Assembly (NCBI RefSeq): GCF_007828835.1
Contig: NZ_VIVL01000010.1
Coordinates: 124,001 to 188,000, forward strand
Source of the DNA: Variovorax beijingensis
Lineage (GTDB): Bacteria > Pseudomonadota > Gammaproteobacteria > Burkholderiales > Burkholderiaceae_C
Length of the DNA stretch: 64,000 bases
Direction: 5' to 3'
The notes below the pieces were generated by a model. The model made no database searches, was not told the DNA's origin, and saw only the letters and a list, made by a program, of their open reading frames with translations. A program made the position numbers and the translations under genes. Below, piece after piece: positions 28,702 to 36,187 of the stretch. Position 1 is the stretch's first letter; every line of letters starts with the position of its first letter.

Positions 28702-29266
28702 TCCCAGCGCCGGTCTCCCAGCTGACCAGGTTGCGGCGCACGATGGCGGCCGTGGCTTCGCGCGCCTCCTCGACTTCACGCCGGACCCGCGCGATCGTTT
28801 CACTCAGGCCCGATGCAGGCTGAGACAGAGTGTTCGGCATGCCGAACATTCGGAGCTGCCGCCCCAGCGCGGCCAGTTGGGCGCTGGTGGCTTTGATCTG
28901 GTCCAGTTCGTTCGGCGGCAGCACGGCCGCGTCACGCACATGGTTGTGGATCAGCAGGGCGAGGTAGCTGGCTGTCTTCATCCCACGGGCACGGGCGCGT
29001 CCGGCCGCCAGCGCACGATCGCCATTGCGAAGCCGCAAGGTGACGCGATCCGCCACGCCGGGTCGGTTTTCCGTCTCGCGCAGGGAGCGCTGTCCACCCG
29101 AGCCCAGCAAGATGTCGCCGTTGGTCTTGAGGACCTCGTCGACCATCCTCGCGAGCAGAGTCGACGCACTGAGATGGTGACGCGCCGCCAGCGCGGCGAA
29201 GCGTGCCCTCGTCTCGGGCGGCACCCGGGTGGATATCACGCGGCTCGAAAGAGAGGTCTGGTTCAT
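28688..29266 (-). CDS. MobC-like relaxosome accessory protein
   Basis: 192 residues. The N-terminal part resembles a ribbon-helix-helix DNA-binding domain (RVPPETRARFAALAARHHLS), and the middle matches MobC-family proteins (VTLRLRNGDRALAAGRARAR; then ASYLALLIHNHVRD; LPPNELDQIKATSAQLAALG). It probably binds oriT, whose nic site lies 45 bp upstream of its start. It overlaps the relaxase gene. Unusually, the coding sequence contains the same TGTTCGGCATGCCGAACA palindrome that recurs in the repeat arrays, read here as FGMPN. Confidence 0.85.
   Translation of the reverse strand: MNQTSLSSRVISTRVPPETRARFAALAARHHLSASTLLARMVDEVLKTNGDILLGSGGQRSLRETENRPGVADRVTLRLRNGDRALAAGRARARGMKTASYLALLIHNHVRDAAVLPPNELDQIKATSAQLAALGRQLRMFGMPNTLSQPASGLSETIARVRREVEEAREATAAIVRRNLVSWETGAGSARA
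28831..28848. repeat. Array palindrome embedded in mobC
   Basis: TGTTCGGCATGCCGAACA, an 18-bp perfect palindrome identical to the core of the units at 29375, 29531, 29687, 29851, 57363 and 57594. It is about 540 bp from the array and inside a coding region. Its conservation there suggests a binding function independent of the array. Confidence 0.85.
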
Positions 29267-29320
29267 TGCAACGCCGTGGCGGTAAACAATGTCTGACGGC
29301 AGTCTATCCTGCCCTCATAG
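29267..29320 (+). other. Probable oriT with IncP-like nic site
   Basis: CTATCCTGCCC at 29304-29314 equals the nic core of IncP (RP4) oriT, where cleavage falls between G and C (here 29311/29312). It lies 45 bp upstream of mobC, the usual oriT position. A weak dyad (GCCGT 29273-29277, ACGGC 29296-29300) lies 5' of it, where MOBP relaxases bind. The sequence match is seen; nicking is inferred. Confidence 0.6.
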
Positions 29321-29760
29321 CCGCACAAGGGCTTTGCCCTCGGATTCCGATCGGCAGCTCGAAGACCACCATCCATGTTCGGCATGCCGAACATTGCGGA
29401 GGTAGACGGAACGACCCCGCCCTCGTAGCCGCACAAGGACTCTGCCCTCGGAATTCCAGCGTCGAGCGCACCGCGCCGTTTTGCGGCTCCGTAGCGTTGC
29501 TGTCGATCGACAGCTCGAAGGCCACCATCGATGTTCGGCATGCCGAACATTGCGGAGGTGGACGGAACGATCCTGCCCTCGTAGCCGCACAAAGACTTTG
29601 CCCTCGAAATTCCAGTGTCGAGCTCACCTCGCCGTTTCGCGGCTCCGGAGCGTTGCCGTCGATCAACCGCTCGAAGACGACCATCCATGTTCGGCATGCC
29701 GAACATTGCGGAGGTGGACGGAACGATCCCGCCCTCGTAGCCGCACAAAGACTTTGCCCG
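29308..29760 (+). repeat. Tandem array of 156-bp oriT-proximal repeats
   Basis: Three units and a partial fourth. Each starts with a nic-like run (ATCCTGCCCTC, CCCCGCCCTC, ATCCTGCCCTC, ATCCCGCCCTC), continues TAGCCGCACAA, and contains the perfect 20-bp palindrome ATGTTCGGCATGCCGAACAT at 29375, 29531 and 29687. Spacing is exactly 156 bp both times. The first unit lacks about 48 bp between nic and palindrome. Frames stay open because 156 is a multiple of three; I do not regard them as coding. Confidence 0.9.
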
Positions 29761-29774
29761 GAGCAAGCCCACCC

Positions 29775-29955
29775 GGCCGCTGCATAGATTTCCTCACGAC
29801 TCCATCAAACGGAAGACCTCCGCTGTTGCTACCGTTCGAGACTTTCGCGGTGTTCGGCATGCCGAACACCGCGAAAAAGCTACGCACAGAGAGGTGAATT
29901 CGGCACGCAGCGAATTCGCGAACGATCAATCGGATGCGCATCTGCGTCGCTCGGC
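29775..29955 (+). repeat. Unit B: 34-bp perfect palindrome and flanks
   Basis: About 180 bp following the array, clearly similar (roughly 85% by eye) to 57520-57700 in the same orientation. At its centre, 29843-29876 is a 34-bp perfect palindrome whose core is GGTGTTCGGCATGCCGAACACC. The unit runs into the start of the IS66 remnant. Confidence 0.85.
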
Positions 29956-30550
29956 AGAGACCATTGACGCCGACTTGGCGGCGATGGAGCGTGAGCTGGA
30001 GGAACTCGCGACCGTGCCGTCTGCACAGCACGAGAAGCAGCAACCCAAGCGCCAGCCACTCCCCGCGCAGCTGCCGCGCCGGGAGATCCGCCACGAGCCC
30101 GAGAGCATCACCTGTGCCTGCGGCTGCACCCTCCAGCGCATCGGCGAGGATGTGGCCGAGAAGCTCGACTACCGCCCTGGGGTTTTCAGCGTCGAGCGTC
30201 ACGTGCGCGGCAAATGGGTCTGCACGAAGTGCGAGACGCTGGTGCAGGCGCCCGTCGCCCCGCACATCATCGACAAGGGCATCCCGACGGCCGGGCTGCG
30301 CTCAAAGGTGCTGGTGGGCAAGTACTTGGATCACCTGCCGCTGTACAGGCAGGAAGCCATCTTCGGTCGCGCGGGCTTGGCCATCCCGCGCTCGACGCTG
30401 GCCAGCTGGGTCGGGCAGTGCAGCGTGCAGTTGCAGCCTCTGGTCGACGCGCTCAAGCGCGAGATGCTCGAAGACCGCGTGCTGCATGCCGACGAGACGC
30501 CCGTGGCGATGCTCAAACCCGGCAACGGCAAGACACACCGTGCGTACCTC
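29896..30550 (+). pseudogene. IS66-family transposase, N-terminal fragment
   Basis: Reads as the front half of an IS66 TnpC: zinc-binding block (ITCACGCTLQRIGEDVAEKL in part; HVRGKWVCTKCETL), and the catalytic region start (LHADETPVAMLKPGNGKTHR). Homology stops near THRAYL at about 30550, where the reverse-strand PIN gene begins. The true N-terminus is also lost in the repeat unit B. Transposition function is gone. A C-terminal IS66 piece in the opposite orientation lies at 34177-34790. Confidence 0.85.
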
Positions 30551-30554
30551 ATTG

Positions 30555-30712
30555 GAGAGATTACGCACCCATTCGTCGTGTATCTGTTCGCTCCATTTGG
30601 CGTGAAAAAGGCCTTCTACAGCAAGGCTCATCAAGACGTCTCTCACCAACGTAGGATAGAGGACGTTTGCGTCCAATACAGCCGTGTATCTCGATGAGCC
30701 TGCCAAGATCAA
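30555..30712 (-). pseudogene. PIN-domain toxin, truncated
   Basis: Begins TTG at 30712, overlapping the antitoxin stop (TTGA). It reads SRYTAVLDANVLYPTLVRDV with LMSLAVEGLFHAKWSEQIHDEW, the first part of a PIN ribonuclease including the first catalytic aspartate (VLDAN). After about 50 residues homology ends at the IS66 fragment; the remaining active-site acids are absent. The toxin should therefore be inactive. Confidence 0.8.
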
Positions 30713-31182
30713 AACTCCAGGCTGAGGTCCTGTGAGAGCTTCGCCAACTCTTGAAGTTTTCCTTCAGATCTTCGCTTTTGTTCCGCCATGTAGCGTCTTA
30801 GCTCCTCAAATTCGATTCGCCTATGCGCGCCCACAAGGCGGCACTTCAGATTGCCGGCCTCGATCTCTTTAACAACGAATGGCCTAGAGACATTCAAGAA
30901 GTTCGCAGCATCTTGGGTCGTTAATTCGTGCTTCTGGGGCATAAGCAGCATTGGCTCACGCTTCGCCATTTGTCGAAGCACATCCGCAAAAAAACGAAGC
31001 GCCCTGGGCGGCAGTTCCAGCACAGGCGCCTCTCTACCTGCCTCAGCTTCAGCCAGCTCAAGTATCACTTTGATGTGATCAGCTTTTGAATGATCCAAAG
31101 CCGCCACCAAGCATTGATGAGCCACCGCAGCCATCTCCGCCTCAGCTGCGCTGGCAGGATCCAGTACGTCGTGCTCATTCAT
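30709..31182 (-). CDS. Antitoxin with excisionase-type HTH (PIN partner)
   Basis: 157 residues. The middle holds a MerR/excisionase-like DNA-binding domain (ELTTQDAANFLNVSRPFVVK; then GNLKCRLVGAHRRIEFEELR), and the tail (EGKLQELAKLSQDLSLEF) is of the kind that wraps a toxin. This is the usual antitoxin architecture next to this PIN family. It overlaps the remnant toxin gene, so the pair was an operon. It now appears to be an antitoxin without a working toxin. GC is lower than the surroundings. Confidence 0.8.
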   Translation of the reverse strand: MNEHDVLDPASAAEAEMAAVAHQCLVAALDHSKADHIKVILELAEAEAGREAPVLELPPRALRFFADVLRQMAKREPMLLMPQKHELTTQDAANFLNVSRPFVVKEIEAGNLKCRLVGAHRRIEFEELRRYMAEQKRRSEGKLQELAKLSQDLSLEF

Positions 31183-31238
31183 CTGTTTCTCCTTCAGTTG
31201 CCTAGTCGATCAAGTTGAGGCTTCTTTCGAGCCCCTGC

Positions 31239-31251
31239 AGGTATACTACCT
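31239..31251. promoter_or_regulatory. Small dyad upstream of antitoxin
   Basis: AGGTA-TAC-TACCT lies 57 bp before the antitoxin start codon in an AT-rich patch. Antitoxins usually repress their own promoter through such dyads. Only the dyad is seen. Confidence 0.35.
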
Positions 31252-31350
31252 TAAACGAAACATTCGTAATAGACGCAGCAATCGAATTAGGCGATCTCGG
31301 CGATAGCCCTTAGTTATGGACGGCACGGCTACTGGCAGCTCATCACGATA

Positions 31351-31366
31351 CTGTATACTTATACAG
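31351..31366. promoter_or_regulatory. LexA (SOS) box, orphan
   Basis: CTGTATACTTATACAG has the CTGT-N8-ACAG form and perfect 8-bp outer arms (ACTGTATA / TATACAGT), very close to the E. coli SOS consensus. No intact SOS gene follows; the open frame just downstream (31396-31650) has no start codon near the box. Confidence 0.65.
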
Positions 31367-31395
31367 TCACTTCTTCGCTGAAGTCACCTTGTTGA

Positions 31396-31650
31396 CGCAT
31401 CAGGGCCTTCCGTGAGCGCAACAAGGCTGGCCGCAACATCGTTGAGGCCAGCCTGTACGAGGCGTCTGGAACTACCAGGATGGCCGGCCGCGGGCGAATC
31501 ACCGACCCCGTGATCACGCCGTTCAAGGGACCTGGAATTCTGCTCGCAGGCACTGAACTTCACACAGAAGCCGTCGACGGTCACTTGCAGACCAGGGAGC
31601 ATCGACAGCTCTGGCTCTGCGTGCCCGTTGAGCGTCAAGGGACGGAGTAG
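31396..31650 (+). pseudogene. Unrecognised open frame, C-terminal remnant
   Basis: An 84-codon frame open from just after a TGA at 31393 to a TAG at 31648. Its composition looks protein-like (RNKAGRNIVEASLYEASGTT; RGRITDPVITPFKGPGILLA; ending RQLWLCVPVERQGTE), but the only internal ATG leaves about 55 residues. I do not recognise the family. It may be the end of a gene once driven by the LexA-box promoter 30 bp upstream, with its start deleted. Confidence 0.4.
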
Positions 31651-32027
31651 TCCTCAGCTTGCTTCCCCGACTCAGGGCAGAACGTCGATCTTTCGTAGAA
31701 GGCCGATCTTCCGACCCCATTCATTCCGGCCTCTGGGAAGCCCTTTGCCGTGGGCAGCGGCAACGAGGGCATTTGTCTCCCCAGAAAAGGTGCGTACCGC
31801 TCATGCGCGCGTGCGGCGCAACTTCTACAGTGACTTCACGGCGAAACATCTTGTTCAAGACAAGCGGCGCCGGTTGTCCACCTCACTGGAGAACGCACAT
31901 GGAACGCAACCAGCTACCCGGAAATTGCTTCTTGGTGCTTGTGTACTTGCTCGCGCTGCTTGCTTTGTGGCTCAGCAACTGAACGTGACGCGGCCGCCCC
32001 TAAGCGTCACTTCTGGTGAAAGTTCTC
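31651..32027. other. Spacer with one possible 27-residue membrane peptide
   Basis: 377 bp with no recognisable gene. The best candidate is 31899-31982 (+): MERNQLPGNCFLVLVYLLAL and then LALWLSN, a single hydrophobic helix with a fair ribosome site (CTGGAG). It could be a real small membrane protein or chance; nothing else supports it. Confidence 0.3.
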
Positions 32028-32380
32028 TTACTGGCCGCTGCCGAGGAAAGAGCGCTTGATCGTGGCTGTTTGAATCTGCTGCCCATCGAGACTTACCGAT
32101 TCGATCTGCCAATCGCCCCTTTTGACAAGCTTCGCATACAACTCGCCAGACCCATTGGAGCCTTCCACCGAAGCTGAAAACTCGGCACTTCCGCCTGGCC
32201 CAGCCCAAAGAAACGAAGTCGCAAGCTGGGACGCTCCCCGACCCTCTCTCTGATTTCGCTAGATGACTTGACGAAATTGGCAAGGGTTTGATCGGCATCC
32301 GTCCGCAAGACAATGAAGGTATGCGGCTGGTTGTCCCACCTTGACGAGTTGAATGCCTTGTAACGCGATGCCTACACTTC
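32028..32380 (-). pseudogene. Coa1-like (cytochrome oxidase assembly) remnant
   Basis: The reverse strand gives SSSEIRERVGE in one frame and then, after a frame change near 32195, SAEFSASVEGSNGSGELYAK, LVKRGDWQIESVSLDGQQIQ and a stop at 32028. The order and the closing W-x-x-E-x-V-x-L pattern resemble the Coa1 family of small membrane-anchored proteins. No intact N-terminal membrane helix remains. Assignment is tentative. Confidence 0.45.
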
Positions 32381-32508
32381 CGCTTCCGGCAAAGAACGGG
32401 CGTTGATGGTGTCCACACTTGGTGCCGCCCGGCGTTAAAATGAGTTTGTCGAAAAAGGCAGACTTGGTTCGGTAAGCCCAAGTCCTTTCGGAAACGATAG
32501 CTCTGCCT

Positions 32509-32521
32509 GTGCATCGTGCAC
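32509..32521. promoter_or_regulatory. GTGCA-TCG-TGCAC dyad before monooxygenase
   Basis: Perfect 5-bp arms about 100 bp upstream of the flavin monooxygenase start. It could be an operator; no cognate regulator gene is adjacent. Confidence 0.3.
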
Positions 32522-32623
32522 GAGGCCCCACGACGAACCCGGGATGCTTGCGCATCTCCCCTGTTCGTCCGTGCGGTTTCGAATCGACAACCGCTCCGGT
32601 CGAACGACCACCAAGGAGTGTTG

Positions 32624-34159
32624 ATGCACGATTCGAAAACCTACGATGTTGTCATTGCGGGCGCTGGCCCAGTAGGCTTGTTCCTGGCCTGCGAGCTTCG
32701 CTTGGGCGGTGCCACGGTGCTGGTGTTGGAGCAAGCCGAAGACCCGCGTGCGCCGCTGAAGCGCTTGCCTTTCGGGATGCGCGGCCTCTCCGCTCCAACG
32801 ATCGAGGCCTTCTACCGTCGTGGAATGCTGGCCGACATCACGCACGTCCAACCTTCGTCGGACAAGACGGCCTCGGCCACCACTACTGCGCCGCATTGGA
32901 TGAATCAACGACGCCGCCCGGGCGGTCACTTCGCTGGCATCCAGTTCCTTCTGGACAACGTCGAGCCGTCTCAGTGGCCGCATCGCTTGCCGAGCCCAGC
33001 CGGCACCAACATGGCGACCACCATGGAGCACATCGAAACTGTGCTCTCCGCCCGTGCCCAGACAGCCGGGGTCGAGATCTGGCGAGGCGCTGGCGTCGAA
33101 AGCTTTGATCAGTCAGCCGACAGCGTCACGGTTCGCACAGCCGGGAAGACGTTCAAGGGGCGATGGCTGGTCGGATGCGATGGAGGCCGTAGCACAGTGC
33201 GAAAGGCGGGCGGCTTCGAGTTCACCGGCACCGAGCCTGAGTTCACCGGCTACTCGGTAGAGGTCGAGCTGGCCGATCTGGACAAGCTGGCCATCGGCCG
33301 TCAATACACAGCGACGGGTATGTACACGTACCAGGCGCCTGGGACCATTGCGATGGTTGATTTCGACGGTGGTGCTTTTCACCGAACCGAGGCCGTCACC
33401 CTTGAACAGGTTCAGTCCGTGCTGCGGCGAGTCTCCGGGACTGACACCACTGTGACCAATCTGCGGCTTGCGACCACCTGGACCGATCGGGCCTATCAAG
33501 CGACGACCTATCGCAGCGGACGGGTGTTGCTGGCCGGCGATGCCGCACACATCCATTCGCCGCTCGGTGGACAAGGTCTGAATCTGGGACTTGGGGACGC
33601 TATGAACCTCGGATGGAAGCTCGCGTCGGTCATCCGCGGCGACGCGCCCGACACGTTGCTCGACAGCTACTTCGCGGAGCGGCATCCGGTGGGTTCCGAG
33701 GTACTCGACTGGTCGAGAGCGCAGGTCGCACTCATGCGGCCGAGCCGGAGTTCGCGCGCACTTGAGGCGATCATCCGCGACCTCATGGCCACACGCGACT
33801 GCGCGACCTACTTTGCTGAGCGCGTCTGGGGCGTGTCGCTCCAATACGAGCTGGGCGGCGGGCACCCGTTGGTCGGCCGTAGCGCACCCGACTTCGAATT
33901 TACAGACGGTACCCGACTCGGCGAGCATCTCGAAGTTGGTCGAGGCGTGCTGCTGGACTTCAATGCCGACGCCATGATGGGGGAGGTGGCGAGCCGCTGG
34001 TCGGATCAGATCGTGTATCTCGCGCTTGGCGCAAAGAATGCCCTTGGCTTGAGCGCGTTGCTACTGCGGCCGGACGGTGTCGTCGCTTGGGCCAGCGAAA
34101 CAAAGCCTGAGGCCGGCCGGGCTGCACAGGCCGCAGTAAGGTGGTTCGGCGAGGCTTGA
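32624..34159 (+). CDS. PHBH-class FAD-dependent aromatic monooxygenase
   Basis: 511 residues. The N-terminal dinucleotide fold reads VVIAGAGPVGLFLACELRLG (about residues 8-27). The FAD-ribityl motif RVLLAGDAAHIHSPLGGQGL with NLGLGDAMNLGWKLA lies near residue 300-335. The C-terminal thioredoxin-like domain (RSAPDFEFTDGTRLGEHLEV) is typical of the PgaE/MhpA/Rox group that hydroxylates phenolic or polyketide substrates using NADPH and O2. AAGGAG precedes the chosen ATG. It stands alone between decayed elements, with no neighbouring pathway or regulator. Substrate unknown; a detoxification role is possible. Confidence 0.88.
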   Translation: MHDSKTYDVVIAGAGPVGLFLACELRLGGATVLVLEQAEDPRAPLKRLPFGMRGLSAPTIEAFYRRGMLADITHVQPSSDKTASATTTAPHWMNQRRRPGGHFAGIQFLLDNVEPSQWPHRLPSPAGTNMATTMEHIETVLSARAQTAGVEIWRGAGVESFDQSADSVTVRTAGKTFKGRWLVGCDGGRSTVRKAGGFEFTGTEPEFTGYSVEVELADLDKLAIGRQYTATGMYTYQAPGTIAMVDFDGGAFHRTEAVTLEQVQSVLRRVSGTDTTVTNLRLATTWTDRAYQATTYRSGRVLLAGDAAHIHSPLGGQGLNLGLGDAMNLGWKLASVIRGDAPDTLLDSYFAERHPVGSEVLDWSRAQVALMRPSRSSRALEAIIRDLMATRDCATYFAERVWGVSLQYELGGGHPLVGRSAPDFEFTDGTRLGEHLEVGRGVLLDFNADAMMGEVASRWSDQIVYLALGAKNALGLSALLLRPDGVVAWASETKPEAGRAAQAAVRWFGEA

Positions 34160-34176
34160 TGGAAGAGGGATACGGC

Positions 34177-34790
34177 GTAACCAGGTGACGGCGAAGGCCG
34201 GCTTTCGGAGCCCTAAGCTGCCTCCGGCTTGTGCTGCCATCTGTGCGGCAGCAGCTCGTCGATGCGATGGTTCGGATGCATCGGCAATCGTTCGAGCACG
34301 TCCTTGAGGTAGACCCAAGGGTCATGACCATGCAGCTTGGCCGAGTGCAGGAGGCTCATGACCACTGCAGCACGCTGACCGGCAAGCTCACTGCCCGCGA
34401 AGAGCCATGCCTTTCGTCCCATGGCCCATGGACGGATCAGGTTCTCGCAATGGTTGTTGTCGATGCTCACGTCACCGTCTTCCAGGAAGTGGCCGAGTGC
34501 CTTCCAACGATCGAGGCTGTAGTCGAGCGCTGCGGCTGCACCGCCACCATCAGGCACCTTGCGGCGTTCAGCAGTCATCCAGGCATGCAGGGCGTTCCAG
34601 AGCGGCCGGCTACGCCCGCCTCGTGCCTCCTGACGTTCACCCGTCGTGACCATGGCAACTTCTTGCTCAATTCGATACAGGGCAGCGATGCGCTGCAATG
34701 CCGGTGCAGCGATCGCATTTGCGCCAGCCTTGAGCAGTTGTCGAATCTTCGTCTGGCGTGCACCTTATGCGCAGCTCCGCATAAGGCGCA
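34177..34790 (-). pseudogene. IS66-family transposase, C-terminal fragment
   Basis: The reverse strand encodes the back third of an IS66 TnpC: VHARRRFD, then, after a frame change, QLLKAGANAIAAPALQRIAA, SLDRWKALGHFLEDGDVSID, NNHCENLIRPWAMGRKAWLF and the end ERLPMHPNHRIDELLPHRW. The glutamate of the DDE triad (HCEN) is present. The GTAA at 34177-34180 may be the IS end. It could be the other half of the fragment at 29896, inverted. Confidence 0.85.
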
Positions 34791-34841
34791 TTATCTCGAG
34801 CGTCGTTTTATGTGGAGTGGCGTTCGCTCTGCTTCAACACG

Positions 34842-36091
34842 TCACCGACAACACGCCCTAAACACCCAGCCGTCAACAACGGCCTCGGGCGGACTATTGC
34901 AGTTCATCGCTTCTCGCCGGGTGAGGTGATAGACACGAGCGACCAGCATTCGTGCAGCGAGCTCCTCGTCCACTGCGCGAACCTGTTCGATGATCGCGCG
35001 CTCGGTCGCGGGTGCGAGCGGAGGAAGGGGAAGCACGAGCGTTTCGAGGAGATATCGAGACTCCGGGTCGCCCGGTGCCGCAGCCTGATGGAGCCACCGG
35101 ACTGCGCGCTCGGCCTCTTCGAGGCAGCCTGCCTCCTTCAGCAGCAAGGCCCCCAAGGTCCGCTGCGCTTCCACGATGTCGGCGGCGGCGGCTTGCTCAA
35201 GGAAGAAGCGGGTCATCTCCTTGTCACTGACCGGACCCCGACAGCTTGCCGCCGCTTCGTAGAGTCGCAGCCAGGCATCGGCTCTACCCGCGTCGGCTGC
35301 ACGCAACAGAATCGCTCGCCCACGGCGCCCGTCCTTGCTTTGCGCGATATCGTGCGGCGCGACGTTGCCGTAGGCCAGGCCGAGGTAAGCGCATCCGAGC
35401 GCGTATTGCGCCTCGATGCCGCCGTCCTCTCCCACAGCCCCCAAACTCGTCTCCACGCTCGATGCAGGAAGGCCCACCTGGCCGCCGGAGGATGCAGCAA
35501 GGCGCGTCAGCGCGAACACAAGCACGTCGAGCCTTGCCGGCATGTGCCCTGAGTGATCCAATCCCAAGAGCGCCAGCAAGCTGAAACGTGCGTCTTCTAG
35601 ATGCTGGCATGCAAGAGCGCGCTCGACAGCGACACACAGCAACTCGCGTGCGTCGAGCAGCTTCTCGATACCTGCGCAGCGAGCAGAGTCGCCAGGTCGC
35701 TGGACGCGAAGACACTCGCGAAGGGATGGTCGCCGGCCAGTACACCCGCGCGAATCAGCCAGCCGATTCCGTCGGCCCGATCGGAGGCGCACAGTACTTG
35801 CCAAAAACCCAGCTTGGCCATCGGCGCCCGCAGCCTGCGCGCCGCAGCACGTTCGAGCACGCCGCGATCCCCCTGGGCCAGGAGCGTCTCCAGCGGGACC
35901 AGCTCGCCCACCAACTCAACCGCGGCGGTCGACTCCCTCAGCGGTTCTTGCTGAAGGTATGCCAGCCCCAGCTCGATGTTTTTCGGAAAGCTGTCACCGC
36001 CGAGGAAGTAGCGCCGGGCGATTTCAAGGCTGGCGCCAGGCTCGCCTCGGCGCGCGGCCATGCGCAGGAGCAGGTCAGGCCGCCGCATCAC
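34842..36091 (-). pseudogene. Sel1-repeat protein with one frameshift
   Basis: Starts MMRRPDLLLRMAARRGEPGA with Sel1/TPR-like repeats (ARRYFLGGDSFPKNIELGLA; later ALGCAYLGLAYGN; RAADAGRADAWLRLYEAA; RTLGALLLKEAGCLEEAERA). The frame runs to about 35690 (DLATLLAAQ), then continues one base out of phase as GIEKLLDARELLCVAVERAL. Joining them gives about 415 residues. No catalytic domain is visible; Sel1 repeats mediate protein contacts. A single indel may be a sequencing error rather than decay. Neighbours give no functional clue. Confidence 0.65.
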
Positions 36092-36187
36092 GCTTGCTCG
36101 CGGGAACAGTTGGATCGCATTGAAGTCTCCTGCATGGGACTTCTTCGAGCCCCTTGCTACCTCGAACTCCCCTGGGCGCCGGTTCGA

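Noticed and set aside
29263..29772. 169-codon reverse frame with three 52-residue repeats (AMFGMPN...)
   Set aside because: The 156-bp period is a multiple of three and the DNA is GC-rich, so several frames on both strands stay open together; the DNA-level palindromes explain the conservation better than a protein does.
29843..29876. Xer/dif or integron attC site
   Set aside because: No asymmetric XerC/XerD arms, no integron R'/R'' boxes and no integrase gene in the window.
29308..29955. Possible CRISPR array
   Set aside because: Repeat spacing is 156 bp and the sequences between palindromes are themselves near-identical copies, not unique spacers; no cas gene is present.
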